Source: Marinobacter santoriniensis NKSG1 (lineage in GTDB: Bacteria > Pseudomonadota > Gammaproteobacteria > Pseudomonadales > Oleiphilaceae). Taken from it: a stretch of 64,000 nucleotides of DNA. Positions 1 through 9,325 of the stretch are shown piece after piece. A model generated the notes under the pieces. That model was not told the DNA's origin, ran no database searches, and saw nothing but the letters and a program-made list of their open reading frames with translations. A program made the position numbers and the translations under genes. Position 1 is the first letter of the stretch. Every line of letters starts with the position of its first letter. The DNA lies in assembly GCF_000347775.1 (NCBI RefSeq), contig NZ_APAT01000003.1:1-64000 (forward strand), read 5' to 3'.

Positions 1-93
1 AAATTCCGTTAAAAGCCTGCACCACTACATGCCGGGCATCGGTGATATACTGGCTCAAAATAATCCTCTCCAATGTCTGATGGGAGCGCATCG

Positions 94-1644
94 ATGTCGG
101 CAACCGAACACCTTGTGATTTTTGACACAACCCTTCGCGACGGCGAGCAAAGCCCGGGCGCCACCATGAACAAGGCGGAAAAGCTCCGCATTGCCAAGGC
201 CCTGGAGAAGCTCCGCGTCGACGTGATCGAGGCAGGGTTTGCCATCGCGAGCCAGGGTGACTTTGACGCCGTCAAGTCGATCGCAGAAACCATCACCGAA
301 TCGACTGTCTGCAGTCTGGCGAGGGCGCTGGACAGTGATATTGATCGGGCTGCGGAAGCCATCCGGCCTGCTGAGCGGGGACGGATACACACGTTTATTG
401 CGACCTCGCCGATCCACATGAAGCACAAGCTCCAGATGGAGCCTGCCGAGGTGGTCGAGCAGGCGGTTCGCGCGGTCAAGCGGGCCCGAAGTCACGTTGA
501 CGACGTTGAATTTTCCTGTGAAGACGCGGGGCGCTCGGAGCTGGATTTTCTCTGCCGGATCATCGAGGCCGCCATTGATGCCGGGGCCCGCACGATCAAC
601 ATTCCCGACACTGTGGGTTATGCGATTCCGGAGCAGTTCGGTGAAACCATTCGCCAGATCATGAATCGTGTGCCAAACGCCGATAAAGCCGTTTTCTCTG
701 TGCACTGTCACAACGACCTGGGGCTCGCCGTTGCCAATTCACTGGCGGCCGTCACCCAGGGAGCCCGTCAGGTGGAGTGCACCATCAATGGTCTGGGCGA
801 GCGTGCCGGAAATGCCGCGCTCGAAGAAATCGTCATGGCCGTGCGCACTCGCCAGGATCTGTTCAACATCGATACCCGCATCGATACCCAGCATATCGTG
901 CCGGCATCACGTCTGGTGTCGACGATTACCGGGTTCCCGGTGCAGCCCAACAAGGCCATCGTCGGGGCAAACGCCTTTGCACACGAATCTGGTATCCACC
1001 AGGACGGCGTGCTGAAGCATCGTGAGACCTACGAGATCATGCGAGCCCAGGATGTCGGCTGGCACACCAACAGTCTGGTCCTTGGCAAGCACTCCGGCCG
1101 GAATGCGTTCCGGACCCGGCTGCTGGAGCTGGGCATACAGTTCGATACCGAAACGGAGTTGAACGAAGCCTTTACCCGCTTCAAGGCACTGGCTGACCTG
1201 AAGCACGAGATCTTTGACGAGGACCTGCAGGCCATTGCCAGCGATACCCGTCAAAAGGAAGAGGAAGGTCCCTATGGCCTGGTGTGCATGCAGGTGTGTT
1301 CCGAAACCGGCGTGGTGCCACGGGCCAGCCTGACGATCTCGGTCGAGGGCAAGGAACACAAGGTCGAGGCAGAGGGCAGCGGTCCGGTGGACGCCACGTT
1401 CAAGGCCATCGAATCCCTGGTTGATTCCGGCTGCAATCTCCAGCTGTATTCGGTCAATGCCATCACCAGCGGCACGGACGCACAGGGCGAGGTTACCGTT
1501 CGGTTGGAGCGGGGTGGCCGGATCGTCAATGGCGTGGGTTCAGACACCGACGTGATTATCGCCTCGGCAAAAGCCTATATCGAGGCCCTGAATCTGATCA
1601 GCCGGGGTGGCATTCGCCAGCACCCTCAGGTTGCGGATGTCTGA
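94..1644 (+). CDS. leuA: 2-isopropylmalate synthase
   Basis: Condenses acetyl-CoA with 2-oxoisovalerate, the first committed step of leucine synthesis. The protein (516 aa) has the usual length for the type-1 enzyme. Visible motifs are [12 protein letters not shown] (residues 11-22), the metal-binding HCHND (204-208) and GLGERAGN (233-240). The last ~125 residues form the LeuA dimer/allosteric domain that senses leucine in this family. An upstream ATG at 73 is possible, but GGGAG at 82-86 sits 7 bases before the ATG at 94, so 94 is preferred. No leader peptide or attenuator was recognised in the short stretch before it. It is followed after 15 bp by the putative holD gene. Confidence 0.95.
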   Translation: MSATEHLVIFDTTLRDGEQSPGATMNKAEKLRIAKALEKLRVDVIEAGFAIASQGDFDAVKSIAETITESTVCSLARALDSDIDRAAEAIRPAERGRIHTFIATSPIHMKHKLQMEPAEVVEQAVRAVKRARSHVDDVEFSCEDAGRSELDFLCRIIEAAIDAGARTINIPDTVGYAIPEQFGETIRQIMNRVPNADKAVFSVHCHNDLGLAVANSLAAVTQGARQVECTINGLGERAGNAALEEIVMAVRTRQDLFNIDTRIDTQHIVPASRLVSTITGFPVQPNKAIVGANAFAHESGIHQDGVLKHRETYEIMRAQDVGWHTNSLVLGKHSGRNAFRTRLLELGIQFDTETELNEAFTRFKALADLKHEIFDEDLQAIASDTRQKEEEGPYGLVCMQVCSETGVVPRASLTISVEGKEHKVEAEGSGPVDATFKAIESLVDSGCNLQLYSVNAITSGTDAQGEVTVRLERGGRIVNGVGSDTDVIIASAKAYIEALNLISRGGIRQHPQVADV

Positions 1645-1659
1645 TTTGCAGGTAGCCTG

Positions 1660-2460
1660 ATGACGAGAACCGAAGCCGAACGTCAGTTTTATCTGGGCGT
1701 AACGGGCGTGCGACTCTGGTACGCCAGAGAGCCACTGCCCGGAGCTGCACCAAGTCCGGATTTTGATTTTGGCGATACCGCCCCGGCTCCTCAGCCAGCC
1801 AGGGAATTGGAGTTGAAGGAGCCGGTGCAGCCTGAGAAGCCGGAAAGCTCTCCGGCCCGCACGGTCAATCTCAGGGCCCTTATGGATGGTGTGTCCCAAG
1901 AGGCTTCAGAGGTTGGCGGAGGCGACGCCTCGCCCTTGCCGGTCAACCGTGCTCTGGCTGAGACTGCAGTGAGCGCGTCGCCCGCAGAGGCCAGCGACGA
2001 TGAAGGTGTTGAGGCGTCAGAAGATCGGTTGTTGATCCGGCTTGAACTTCAGGTATGGCTGGGTCGCCAGTTCGCGCTGATCTCCGATCTTTCGTCGGAC
2101 GCGAGTCTTCGCCTGCAGGACACCCTGGCCCGGAACATCCTCAAGAGTGTGGGGGATGAGGTCGTTCAGGTCCTCGGCCCTCTGCACTGGCCGGTTTTTA
2201 ATAACCCGGTGGTGCCCGGAAGCCGCATGGAAGAACTGATCGACGTTGCCCGGGCCATGCTTGCTCCCTGTGTGGATCAGCGTTCGTTGCTCCTCGGAGT
2301 GCCCGGAACAAACGAAGAGGAAGGCGGAGTTCACTGGCTCTCTTCGGCGACCAGGCAGGCGCCGATGCTGGAGTTCTCCCATTCGCTCGCCCAGATCGCT
2401 GGCGACCCCGCCCTGAAGCGTGAGCTCTGGTCCTGCCTGAAACCGCTTGTACGAAGCTGA
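1660..2460 (+). CDS. holD: Putative cryptic DNA polymerase III psi subunit (HolD-like)
   Basis: Annotated cautiously as the clamp-loader-associated psi subunit. In E. coli the order is holD-rimI-yjjG-prfC; here this 266-aa frame lies directly before rimI and prfC. Its N-terminus (LGVTGVRLWY, residues 12-21) resembles the chi-binding N-terminus of E. coli psi, which has LGITQWSLRR at the same place. The C-terminus (PALKRELWSCLK, about residues 249-260) resembles the end of psi (TARAALWQQI). Between them is a long Pro/Glu/Ala-rich, probably disordered linker (about residues 25-115). Pseudomonads are known to carry an enlarged, hard-to-recognise psi. Without an alignment the product remains an inference; a generic search may return only a hypothetical protein. 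The stop overlaps the rimI start by one base. Confidence 0.6.
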   Translation: MTRTEAERQFYLGVTGVRLWYAREPLPGAAPSPDFDFGDTAPAPQPARELELKEPVQPEKPESSPARTVNLRALMDGVSQEASEVGGGDASPLPVNRALAETAVSASPAEASDDEGVEASEDRLLIRLELQVWLGRQFALISDLSSDASLRLQDTLARNILKSVGDEVVQVLGPLHWPVFNNPVVPGSRMEELIDVARAMLAPCVDQRSLLLGVPGTNEEEGGVHWLSSATRQAPMLEFSHSLAQIAGDPALKRELWSCLKPLVRS

Positions 2461-2945
2461 TGGACGGGACGCGCTCCTACCGGGCAATGCAGGGCATCGA
2501 TTTCGTATTTCGGCCGCTGCAGCCAGAGGATCTTCCCGAAGTGCTGGAAATAGAGCGCCAGGGATATGCTCGTCCCTGGTCCGAATCCGTCTTTCTCGAC
2601 TGCTTCAGGGACAATTACCGGCTGTGGGCGATCTGTCATGGGGACCGGTTGGTCGGGTATGCCATCGTTGCCTATCAGTTCGATGAGGCCCACCTGCTGA
2701 ACCTTTGCGTAGGGCGGGCATCCCGTGGTCAGGGTGCGGGGCGTGAGCTGCTGAGATATCTCGTGGCCCGGTCCATTCACGATGGCATGCACCAGGTTCT
2801 TCTGGAGGTACGGAGGAGTAATGAGGGGGCCGCGGCGTTGTATTTAAGCGAAGGGTTCGAAGAAATTGGCGTGCGCCCCGGCTACTACCCGGGTGTCGAT
2901 GGTGCTGAGGATGCCCGCGTGATGAAGCTCGATCTCCATACCTGA
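2460..2945 (+). CDS. rimI: Ribosomal protein S18 alanine N-acetyltransferase
   Basis: GNAT-fold enzyme that acetylates the N-terminal alanine of ribosomal protein S18 using acetyl-CoA. The acetyl-CoA pyrophosphate loop RGQGAG is at residues 89-94 of the 161-aa frame. The segment RRSNEGAAALYLSEGFEE and a C-terminal RPGYY are typical of RimI. The start at 2460 overlaps the preceding stop (TGATG). An internal ATG at 2487 would give 152 aa, closer to the usual ~150, and cannot be excluded because neither site has a strong Shine-Dalgarno sequence. Position between the HolD-like gene and prfC matches the E. coli neighbourhood, which supports the assignment. Confidence 0.9.
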   Translation: MDGTRSYRAMQGIDFVFRPLQPEDLPEVLEIERQGYARPWSESVFLDCFRDNYRLWAICHGDRLVGYAIVAYQFDEAHLLNLCVGRASRGQGAGRELLRYLVARSIHDGMHQVLLEVRRSNEGAAALYLSEGFEEIGVRPGYYPGVDGAEDARVMKLDLHT

Positions 2946-2968
2946 GCGCTTCCTCCAGCCTGCGCCGG

Positions 2969-2998
2969 TTCACGCAGGCGGTGCTTAACCTTTATACT
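2969..2998 (+). promoter_or_regulatory. Candidate prfC promoter
   Basis: A -10 like TATACT (2993-2998) lies 18 bp after TTCACG (2969-2974), about 45 bp before the prfC start. A 7-bp-stem hairpin (2958-2979) overlaps the -35 and may end rimI transcription, though it has no T-run. Weak evidence from motif match only. Confidence 0.3.
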
Positions 2999-3041
2999 TG
3001 TACGCTTTTCAAATCCTTTTATTCCGGGTGCCATTCAGACT

Positions 3042-4622
3042 ATGTCCAATCTTTCCCAGGAAGTGGCCAAACGCCGTACGTTCGCCATTATTTCACACCC
3101 TGATGCTGGTAAAACGACCATCACGGAAAAGGTGTTGCTGTTCGGTCAGGCGATTCAGAAGGCCGGTACCGTCAAGGGCAAGAAATCGGGACAGCATGCA
3201 AAATCCGACTGGATGGAAATGGAAAAGGAGCGGGGGATTTCCGTAACGACCTCGGTCATGCAGTTCCCCTACCACGATCGACTGGTCAATCTGCTGGATA
3301 CCCCGGGGCACGAGGACTTTTCCGAAGACACCTACCGGACACTGACAGCGGTGGATTCGTGTCTGATGGTTATCGACAGTGCCAAAGGCGTCGAGGAACG
3401 GACCATCAAACTGATGGAAGTAACACGGCTCCGGGATACACCGATTCTGACCTTTATGAACAAGCTGGATCGGGACACCCGCGATCCGGTTGAATTGATG
3501 GACGAGGTCGAGGACGTTCTCAAGATTGCGTGTGCGCCGATCACCTGGCCCATCGGCATGGGCAAGAATTTCAAGGGCGTGTATCACCTGCTGCGTGATG
3601 AGGTGATCCTGTACCAGTCGGGCCAGGGCCACACAATCCAGGAGAAGCGAGTAATCAAGGGACTGGACAATCCGGAACTCGACGAGGTTATCGGAGCCTA
3701 TGCCTCTGATCTTCGGGATGAGATCGAGCTGGTCAAAGGCGCTTCCCACGAATTCGACATTGACGCCTTTCTGGCCGGCCAGTTGACGCCGGTGTTTTTC
3801 GGAACGGCTCTGGGTAATTTCGGTGTCGACCATATGCTCGATGGTCTGGTGGAATGGGCGCCCACGCCCCAGCCTCGGGAAACGGATCAACGTCCGGTTC
3901 AGCCCACCGAAGACGGGTTCTCGGGCTTTGTGTTCAAGATCCAGGCAAACATGGATCCCCAGCACCGCGACCGCATTGCCTTCCTTCGCATTGTGTCAGG
4001 AAAGTATGCCCAGGGAATGAAAGCCCGCCATGTTCGTATCGGCAAGGACGTCCGGTTTTCCGATGCCCTGACCTTCATGGCCGGTGACCGTGAACACGCT
4101 GACGAGGCGTTTGCCGGAGATATCATCGGGCTGCATAACCACGGCACCATCCAGCTTGGGGATACCTTTACCGCCGGTGAGGATATGAAGTTCACCGGTA
4201 TTCCCAACTTTGCGCCGGAGCTGTTCCGCAGAATCCGGCTCAAGGATCCGCTCAAGGCCAAGCAGTTGCAAAAGGGGCTGATTCAACTGTCGGAAGAAGG
4301 GGCGGTTCAGGTATTCCGGCCGCTCAAGAACAACGATCTGATCGTGGGCGCGGTTGGCGTATTGCAGTTTGATGTGGTGGTTGCCAGGTTGAAGAGCGAA
4401 TACAAGGTGGATGCCGTGTATGAGCCTATCAACGTTGCCACGGCGCGTTGGGTCGGTTGTGACGATGAGCGGAAACTGGACGAATTCGAGCGCAAGAACA
4501 ACGACTATCTGGCCCTCGACGGCAGTGATCGGCTGGCCTACATTGCTCCGACGATGGTCAACCTCAACCTGGCCCAGGAACGTTATCCGGATATCCGTTT
4601 CCAGAAAACCCGGGAGCACTGA
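3042..4622 (+). CDS. prfC: Peptide chain release factor 3
   Basis: Translational GTPase that removes RF1/RF2 from the ribosome after peptide release. The 526-aa length fits the family (E. coli 529). G-domain motifs are clear: SHPDAGKTT (residues 18-26), [12 protein letters not shown] and [10 protein letters not shown]. The sequence [20 protein letters not shown], following G1, is characteristic of RF3 rather than EF-G. The C-terminal half contains the RF3-specific region up to [10 protein letters not shown]. It is probably expressed from its own promoter in the 96-bp gap after rimI, and is followed by a TatD-family gene 23 bp downstream. Confidence 0.97.
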   Translation: MSNLSQEVAKRRTFAIISHPDAGKTTITEKVLLFGQAIQKAGTVKGKKSGQHAKSDWMEMEKERGISVTTSVMQFPYHDRLVNLLDTPGHEDFSEDTYRTLTAVDSCLMVIDSAKGVEERTIKLMEVTRLRDTPILTFMNKLDRDTRDPVELMDEVEDVLKIACAPITWPIGMGKNFKGVYHLLRDEVILYQSGQGHTIQEKRVIKGLDNPELDEVIGAYASDLRDEIELVKGASHEFDIDAFLAGQLTPVFFGTALGNFGVDHMLDGLVEWAPTPQPRETDQRPVQPTEDGFSGFVFKIQANMDPQHRDRIAFLRIVSGKYAQGMKARHVRIGKDVRFSDALTFMAGDREHADEAFAGDIIGLHNHGTIQLGDTFTAGEDMKFTGIPNFAPELFRRIRLKDPLKAKQLQKGLIQLSEEGAVQVFRPLKNNDLIVGAVGVLQFDVVVARLKSEYKVDAVYEPINVATARWVGCDDERKLDEFERKNNDYLALDGSDRLAYIAPTMVNLNLAQERYPDIRFQKTREH

Positions 4623-4645
4623 GCCGGTTGCGGGCGGAGGCAGGC

Positions 4646-5431
4646 ATGAGAATGATCGACGCCCATTGCCACTTTGATTTTCCCCGTTTTGAAGGGGAGC
4701 GCGACGAGGAATGGGCTCGCGCCCGGGCCCTCGGAGTGCTGGGCGCAGTAATACCCGGAGTTCGGCAGCCGGACTGGGAACGCGTTCGCCGGGTGGCCAG
4801 CGCCCATCGCGGACTCTGGTACTGCCTGGGTGTCCATCCCTGGTTTGTGCAGGAGCACTCGGAACGGGATCTTCAGCGACTGGAGGACAAGCTTGCTTCG
4901 AGAGAGGCTGCTTGCGTAGCGCTCGGAGAGTGTGGTCTCGACCGTTTGCACGGATCGCTGACCGAGCAGCTACCATGGTTCGAGCAACAGGTGGCCCTGG
5001 CTGCCAGGCTGGAGGTGCCGCTCGTTGTTCACTCGGTCAGGACCCATGACGAGATCCATAGTGCACTCCGTAGGGCCAACTGGACCGGGCGTGCGTTGAT
5101 TCACGGGTTTTCCGGCAGCTATCAACAGGCCGCCAAGCTGGTGGACCTTGGTTGTTATATCGGCATTGGCGGAGTGATTACCCACGACCGGGCCCGCAAA
5201 ACCCGTGAAACCGTTGCCCGCCTTCCGACGGATTGCCTGGTTCTGGAGACGGATGCTCCGGACATGTCACCGGCCGGGGTCGCTTCGGGCCGGAACTCCC
5301 CGGTGTATCTGCCCCGGATTCTTGAGACGCTCGCGGAGCTGCGGGGCGTGGAGGCGTCGGGGCTCGCCCCGGATCTTCTGGCCAACGTGTGTTCGCTCTA
5401 TGGTTGGCGGGAGAGGGATCTGCCGTCATAA
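4646..5431 (+). CDS. TatD-family metal-dependent hydrolase
   Basis: A 261-aa TIM-barrel amidohydrolase of the TatD/YcfH/YjjV group, whose members act as metal-dependent DNases or related hydrolases. Metal-ligand motifs are visible: HCH at residues 7-9 after the first strand, LGVHPW (61-66), the bridging Glu in LGECGLD (93-99), a mid-protein HGFSG and a C-terminal ETDAPDM. The start at 4646 is chosen because GGAGG (4636-4640) lies 5 bases upstream; the earlier TTG at 4628 lacks support. In E. coli yjjV lies in the prfC region, so YjjV is the closest guess, but the substrate cannot be read from the sequence. Confidence 0.88.
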   Translation: MRMIDAHCHFDFPRFEGERDEEWARARALGVLGAVIPGVRQPDWERVRRVASAHRGLWYCLGVHPWFVQEHSERDLQRLEDKLASREAACVALGECGLDRLHGSLTEQLPWFEQQVALAARLEVPLVVHSVRTHDEIHSALRRANWTGRALIHGFSGSYQQAAKLVDLGCYIGIGGVITHDRARKTRETVARLPTDCLVLETDAPDMSPAGVASGRNSPVYLPRILETLAELRGVEASGLAPDLLANVCSLYGWRERDLPS

Positions 5432-5459
5432 GGGAATGACGAAACAGCGTCAGACGGGG

Positions 5460-5488
5460 TTGGTTTTCCCGGGGGGTTGGAGTATACT
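5460..5488 (+). promoter_or_regulatory. Candidate rplM-rpsI promoter
   Basis: TTGGTT (5460-5465), a 17-bp spacer and TATACT (5483-5488) lie about 150 bp before rplM. The long untranslated leader that follows is where L13 is known to repress its own operon in E. coli. No specific leader fold was established here. Confidence 0.45.
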
Positions 5489-5635
5489 TCGCGCCCTGGC
5501 TTTTCAAGGTGATGGTGCTATCTCAGCCCCGAATGGTACCACTGCCAACATTACAGGTACGAACCTCCTCCGGATGCCTTGCATTTACCGGTGGTGGTTT
5601 TCAACGTTTCTTTTATAGCGTTCAAGGCGGAATCA

Positions 5636-6064
5636 ATGAAGACTCTGAGTGCGAAACCAGAAACAGTAAAACGTGACTGGTACGTTGTAGACGCAGCCGG
5701 CAAGACGCTGGGTCGTCTGTCAACAGAAATCGCCCGTCGTCTGCGGGGCAAGCATAAGCCTGAGTACACCCCTCACGTGGACACTGGCGACTACATTGTT
5801 GTGATTAATGCCAGCCAGGTGCAGGTTACCGGCAAGAAAGCATCTGCAAAGATGTACTACAGCCACACCGGCTTTCCGGGTGGAATCAAGTCCATCAATT
5901 TCGAGAAGCTGGTAGACAAGGCTCCCGAGCAAATCATTCAGAAGTCTGTCAAAGGCATGCTTCCGAAAGGCCCGCTCGGTCGTGCCATGTTCAAAAAGCT
6001 GAAAGTCTACGCAGGCGCTGAGCACCCTCACGCAGCCCAGCAGCCCAAAGAACTCGACATTTAA
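5636..6064 (+). CDS. rplM: 50S ribosomal protein L13
   Basis: Large-subunit ribosomal protein required early in 50S assembly. From the ATG at 5636 it is 142 aa, exactly the E. coli length, beginning [15 protein letters not shown] and containing [12 protein letters not shown] and [20 protein letters not shown]. An in-frame TTG at 5579 would add 19 residues, but AAGGCGG just before 5636 and the family length decide the start. It forms the universal L13-S9 pair with rpsI, 12 bp downstream, and both should be co-transcribed from the promoter near 5460. Confidence 0.98.
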   Translation: MKTLSAKPETVKRDWYVVDAAGKTLGRLSTEIARRLRGKHKPEYTPHVDTGDYIVVINASQVQVTGKKASAKMYYSHTGFPGGIKSINFEKLVDKAPEQIIQKSVKGMLPKGPLGRAMFKKLKVYAGAEHPHAAQQPKELDI

Positions 6065-6076
6065 CGGAAGGCGGAT

Positions 6077-6469
6077 ATGTCTGTAGCACAAAATTACGGT
6101 ACTGGTCGCCGCAAGAACTCCACGGCTCGCGTCTTTATCAAGCCGGGTAGCGGTAACATCACCATCAACGGTCGCACCATCGAGCAGTTCTTCGGTCGTG
6201 AGACTCTGCGCATGATCGTTCGTCAGCCGCTCGTGGTTGCCGAGTCTACCGATCGTTTTGACATCAACATCACCGTCAAGGGTGGTGGCACCAGTGGCCA
6301 GGCGGGCGCAATTCGCCACGGTCTGACCCGTGCACTGATGGATTACGACGAGACACTGCGTCCGGCATTGCGCAAGGCTGGTTACGTGACTCGCGATGCT
6401 CGTGAGGTTGAGCGTAAGAAGGTTGGTCTGCGCAAAGCGCGTAAGCGTCCGCAGTACTCCAAGCGTTAA
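6077..6469 (+). CDS. rpsI: 30S ribosomal protein S9
   Basis: Small-subunit protein whose C-terminal tail reaches the P-site tRNA. The 130-aa length equals that of E. coli. It begins with [16 protein letters not shown] and ends in the very basic [12 protein letters not shown], with the invariant final Arg that contacts tRNA. It is the second gene of the rplM-rpsI operon and is followed within 25 bp by a strong intrinsic terminator. Confidence 0.98.
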   Translation: MSVAQNYGTGRRKNSTARVFIKPGSGNITINGRTIEQFFGRETLRMIVRQPLVVAESTDRFDINITVKGGGTSGQAGAIRHGLTRALMDYDETLRPALRKAGYVTRDAREVERKKVGLRKARKRPQYSKR

Positions 6470-6490
6470 TTCTGCGTCGCAGAAACGCTC

Positions 6491-6521
6491 AAAAAACCCG
6501 GCCTTCGAGCCGGGTTTTTTT
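6491..6521 (+). terminator. Intrinsic terminator after rpsI
   Basis: CCCGGC (6497-6502), a six-base loop and GCCGGG (6509-6514) are flanked by six A and followed by seven T. A classic rho-independent terminator, able to work in both directions, isolating the ribosomal operon from petABC. Confidence 0.92.
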
Positions 6522-6599
6522 GTGTCTCAGAGAATTGTCAGCAAATTGATCTGGAGCAGAGAAGCGCCGCCCGGGCCACCTTTCCGACTTGTAAGGTTC

Positions 6600-6616
6600 T
6601 GGTAATTTCATTACCA
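6600..6616. promoter_or_regulatory. Palindrome upstream of petABC
   Basis: TGGTAAT and ATTACCA form perfect 7-bp arms around TTC, about 100 bp before petA. The spacing suits an operator or upstream activator site for the bc1 operon. No regulator can be named from the sequence. Confidence 0.3.
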
Positions 6617-6715
6617 TTTGGGCGCTTACATTTTTGGGTTGTGAAGTCCTTTTAGATGCCTGCAGTCAGCCTCTTTGAAGCGGTTGGAGGCATCTCCTGA
6701 TGGGAGAAAACCATA

Positions 6716-7309
6716 ATGAATAATGGCGACGTGAGCCAAGGCCGGCGCCGATTCCTGATCGGTGCCACGTCTGTGGTGGGAGGAGTCGGCGTCGTCGGTG
6801 CGGCCGTTCCGTTCGTGGCATCCTGGAATCCCAGTGCCAAGGCCGAAGCTGCCGGTGCACCGGTAACCGTCAATATCAGCAAGATTGAGCCGGGCCAACA
6901 AATTACCGTTGAATGGCGCGGTAAGCCGGTGTGGGTCGTCCGTCGTACGCCGGAGATGCTGGAAAACATCAAGAAAATGAATGATGAGGTCAAGGATCCT
7001 GAATCCAAGGAGCCCCAGCAGCCGTCCTATATCGAAGGCATCTACCGTTCGCTGAAGCCCGAAATCGTTGTGCTGGTTGGTATATGCACTCATCTGGGGT
7101 GTGTGCCTACTTACCGTCCGGAAGTTGCCCCCGAAGACCTCGGCGAAGACTGGCTGGGTGGTTTCTTCTGTCCGTGCCACGGTTCTCATTACGATCTGGC
7201 CGGTCGGGTATGGCAAGCTCAGCCTGCTCCCCTGAACCTGGAGGTGCCGCCTTATCGCTACGACGATGAGTCGACCCTGACGATTGGTCTTGATCCGGAG
7301 GCAGCGTAA
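6716..7309 (+). CDS. petA: Ubiquinol-cytochrome c reductase, Rieske iron-sulfur subunit
   Basis: Carries electrons from ubiquinol to cytochrome c1 in the bc1 complex. The 197-aa protein has a twin-arginine-type N-terminus (GRRRFLIGA, residues 9-17) and one membrane helix (about 13-35). The 2Fe-2S cluster boxes are CTHLGC (124-129) and CPCHGS (152-157), giving ligands C124, H126, C152 and H155 and the disulfide C129-C154. The stop overlaps the petB start (TAATG), implying translational coupling in petABC. Confidence 0.97.
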   Translation: MNNGDVSQGRRRFLIGATSVVGGVGVVGAAVPFVASWNPSAKAEAAGAPVTVNISKIEPGQQITVEWRGKPVWVVRRTPEMLENIKKMNDEVKDPESKEPQQPSYIEGIYRSLKPEIVVLVGICTHLGCVPTYRPEVAPEDLGEDWLGGFFCPCHGSHYDLAGRVWQAQPAPLNLEVPPYRYDDESTLTIGLDPEAA

Positions 7310-8541
7310 TGCAAAAGCTAATTCAATGGGTAGACGACCGTCTTCCAATCGTCGACGCCTGGAACAAACACCTCGCCAAGTATTACGCGCCGAAAAACTT
7401 TAACGTGTGGTACTTCTTTGGGTCACTCGCGATGCTGGTTCTGGTCAACCAGCTGGTGACCGGTATCTGGCTCACCATGAGCTACAACCCGACTTCTGAA
7501 GGTGCCTTCGCATCTGTTGAATACATCATGCGGGATGTGGAGTGGGGCTGGTTGCTTCGCTATCTGCACTCAACCGGTGCTTCCGCCTTCTTCATTGTTG
7601 TATACCTGCACATGTTCCGTGGCCTCATGTACGGTTCGTACCAGAAGCCCCGCGAGCTGATATGGATTTTCGGTATGCTGATCTACCTCGTGCTGATGGC
7701 CGAGGCGTTCATGGGTTACCTGCTGCCCTGGGGTCAGATGTCCTACTGGGGCGCCCAGGTTATCGTGAACCTGTTTGGTGCTATCCCGGTCATCGGTGAC
7801 GACCTGTCACTGTGGATTCGGGGCGACTATCTCATTTCAGGCATCACGCTCAACCGATTCTTTGCCCTGCATGTGGTTGCCTTGCCGATCGTGTTGCTTG
7901 GTCTGGTGGTACTGCACATTCTGGCGTTGCATGAAGTGGGTTCCAACAACCCCGACGGCATCGATATCAAGAAGAACAAGGACGAAAACGGTATCCCGAA
8001 AGACGGTATCCCGTTCCACCCTTACTACAGCGTGCACGACCTGCTCGGTGTTGCTGTTTTCTTCTTCATCTTTTTCGTGGTGGTGTTCTTCTTCCCGGAG
8101 ATGGGCGGCATCTTCCTCGAGAAGCCGAACTTTGAACCCGCGAACCCGCTCAAGACGCCTGCACACATTGCGCCGGTGTGGTATTTCACACCCTTCTACG
8201 CCATGTTGCGTGCGGTTACCGTGGATCTCTTCGGTCTGCCGGCCAAGTTCTGGGGCGTGGTTGTGATGGGTGGTGCCATCGCCATTCTGTTCGTGCTGCC
8301 GTGGCTTGATCGGAGTCCGGTGCGCTCAATCCGCTACAAGGGCTGGCTGAGCCGGATTGCCCTGGCGATCTTTGCGGTGAGCTTCGTGATTCTCGGGTAT
8401 CTCGGCCTGGTTCCGGCGACGGAAGGTCGTACCACCGTTGCCCAGATTCTGACGGTGCTCTACTTCCTGTATTTCATCCTGATGCCGTTCTATACGCGCA
8501 TCGAGAAAACCAAGCCAGTTCCAGAGAGGGTGACAGGATAA
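7309..8541 (+). CDS. petB: Ubiquinol-cytochrome c reductase, cytochrome b subunit
   Basis: Eight-helix membrane subunit holding the two b hemes and both quinone sites of the bc1 complex. At 410 aa it is a normal bacterial cytochrome b. Paired heme-ligating histidines occur in RYLHSTGASAFF with VYLHMFRGLMYG, and in NRFFALHVVALP with LHILALHEVGS. The Qo-site motif is PVWY (residues 289-292) rather than the textbook PEWY, a variant that occurs in gammaproteobacteria. A Lys/Asp-rich loop (IDIKKNKDENG) follows helix D. It overlaps petA and petC by one base at each end. Confidence 0.97.
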   Translation: MQKLIQWVDDRLPIVDAWNKHLAKYYAPKNFNVWYFFGSLAMLVLVNQLVTGIWLTMSYNPTSEGAFASVEYIMRDVEWGWLLRYLHSTGASAFFIVVYLHMFRGLMYGSYQKPRELIWIFGMLIYLVLMAEAFMGYLLPWGQMSYWGAQVIVNLFGAIPVIGDDLSLWIRGDYLISGITLNRFFALHVVALPIVLLGLVVLHILALHEVGSNNPDGIDIKKNKDENGIPKDGIPFHPYYSVHDLLGVAVFFFIFFVVVFFFPEMGGIFLEKPNFEPANPLKTPAHIAPVWYFTPFYAMLRAVTVDLFGLPAKFWGVVVMGGAIAILFVLPWLDRSPVRSIRYKGWLSRIALAIFAVSFVILGYLGLVPATEGRTTVAQILTVLYFLYFILMPFYTRIEKTKPVPERVTG

Positions 8542-9299
8542 TGAGAAAGCTGATTGTTGCTTTTGTTTTCGCGGTCCTGCCAGCTTTTGGGCTGGCAGCT
8601 GGTGGCGCCGGGGTTCCGATGGACCATATGGAGCCGGATCATGCCAACAAGGCATCCCTGCAGCGGGGTGTGGCGTTGTTTACGAACTATTGCATGGGAT
8701 GTCACTCCATGCAGTATGCCCGTTACAAGCGGGTTGCCAACGATCTGGGTATTCCGGAAGATCTGTACGAGCAAAACCTGATCTTCACTGATGCCAAGAT
8801 TGGCGAACTGATGAAGAACTCCATGAAAAAGGACATGGCTGCAGGTTGGTTTGGCGCTCCGCCGCCTGATCTGACGCTGGAAGCCCGTCTTCGTGGTGAG
8901 TCCTGGGTTTATTCCTACCTTCGCGGATTCTACAAGGATGATACCCGGCCGACAGGTGTCAACAATGTGGTATTCCCGAACGTTGGCATGCCGCATGTCC
9001 TGGTCAGTCTGCAGGGCCTGTGCGGCGTGAAGCCGAACGTGGGTGTCCCGGCCTCGGTCGAACCGCTCAGTGGCAACATCAATAATGGAGAACTCTGCCC
9101 GAGTTATGTGTCTGAGGGATCCATGTCCGAAGCAGAGTTTGATCAGGCCATGTACGACCTGACCAACTTCCTGTCTTACACGGCCGACCCGGTGAAGCTG
9201 GAGCGTGAGCGTCTGGGGATCTTTGTTCTGATCTTCGTGGCGATCTTCTTCGTCTTCGCTTATCTGCTCAATCGTGAGTACTGGAAGGACGTGCACTGA
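8541..9299 (+). CDS. petC: Ubiquinol-cytochrome c reductase, cytochrome c1
   Basis: Periplasmic c-type cytochrome, anchored by a C-terminal helix, that accepts electrons from the Rieske protein. The 252-aa precursor has a Sec signal (about residues 1-20) and one heme site CMGCH (51-55). A hydrophobic anchor spans roughly residues 226-245 and is followed by a short basic/aromatic tail. The start overlaps the petB stop (TAATG). It is the last gene of petABC and is followed by a long hairpin before sspA. Confidence 0.97.
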   Translation: MRKLIVAFVFAVLPAFGLAAGGAGVPMDHMEPDHANKASLQRGVALFTNYCMGCHSMQYARYKRVANDLGIPEDLYEQNLIFTDAKIGELMKNSMKKDMAAGWFGAPPPDLTLEARLRGESWVYSYLRGFYKDDTRPTGVNNVVFPNVGMPHVLVSLQGLCGVKPNVGVPASVEPLSGNINNGELCPSYVSEGSMSEAEFDQAMYDLTNFLSYTADPVKLERERLGIFVLIFVAIFFVFAYLLNREYWKDVH

Positions 9300-9308
9300 G
9301 AAATAGGG

Positions 9309-9314
9309 TATAAT
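9309..9314 (+). promoter_or_regulatory. Candidate sspA -10 element
   Basis: A perfect TATAAT begins 10 bases after the petC stop, in a GGG/CCC frame. No convincing -35 is present at 16-18 bp. Transcripts starting near 9321 would begin almost at the foot of the hairpin at 9326. Confidence 0.45.
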
Positions 9315-9325
9315 CCCGTTTCCTG

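Noticed and set aside
1..93. Tail of an upstream gene, or a promoter (TATACT at 46-51), before leuA
   Set aside because: No frame resembles a known protein end, and no fitting -35 was found; too little sequence to judge.
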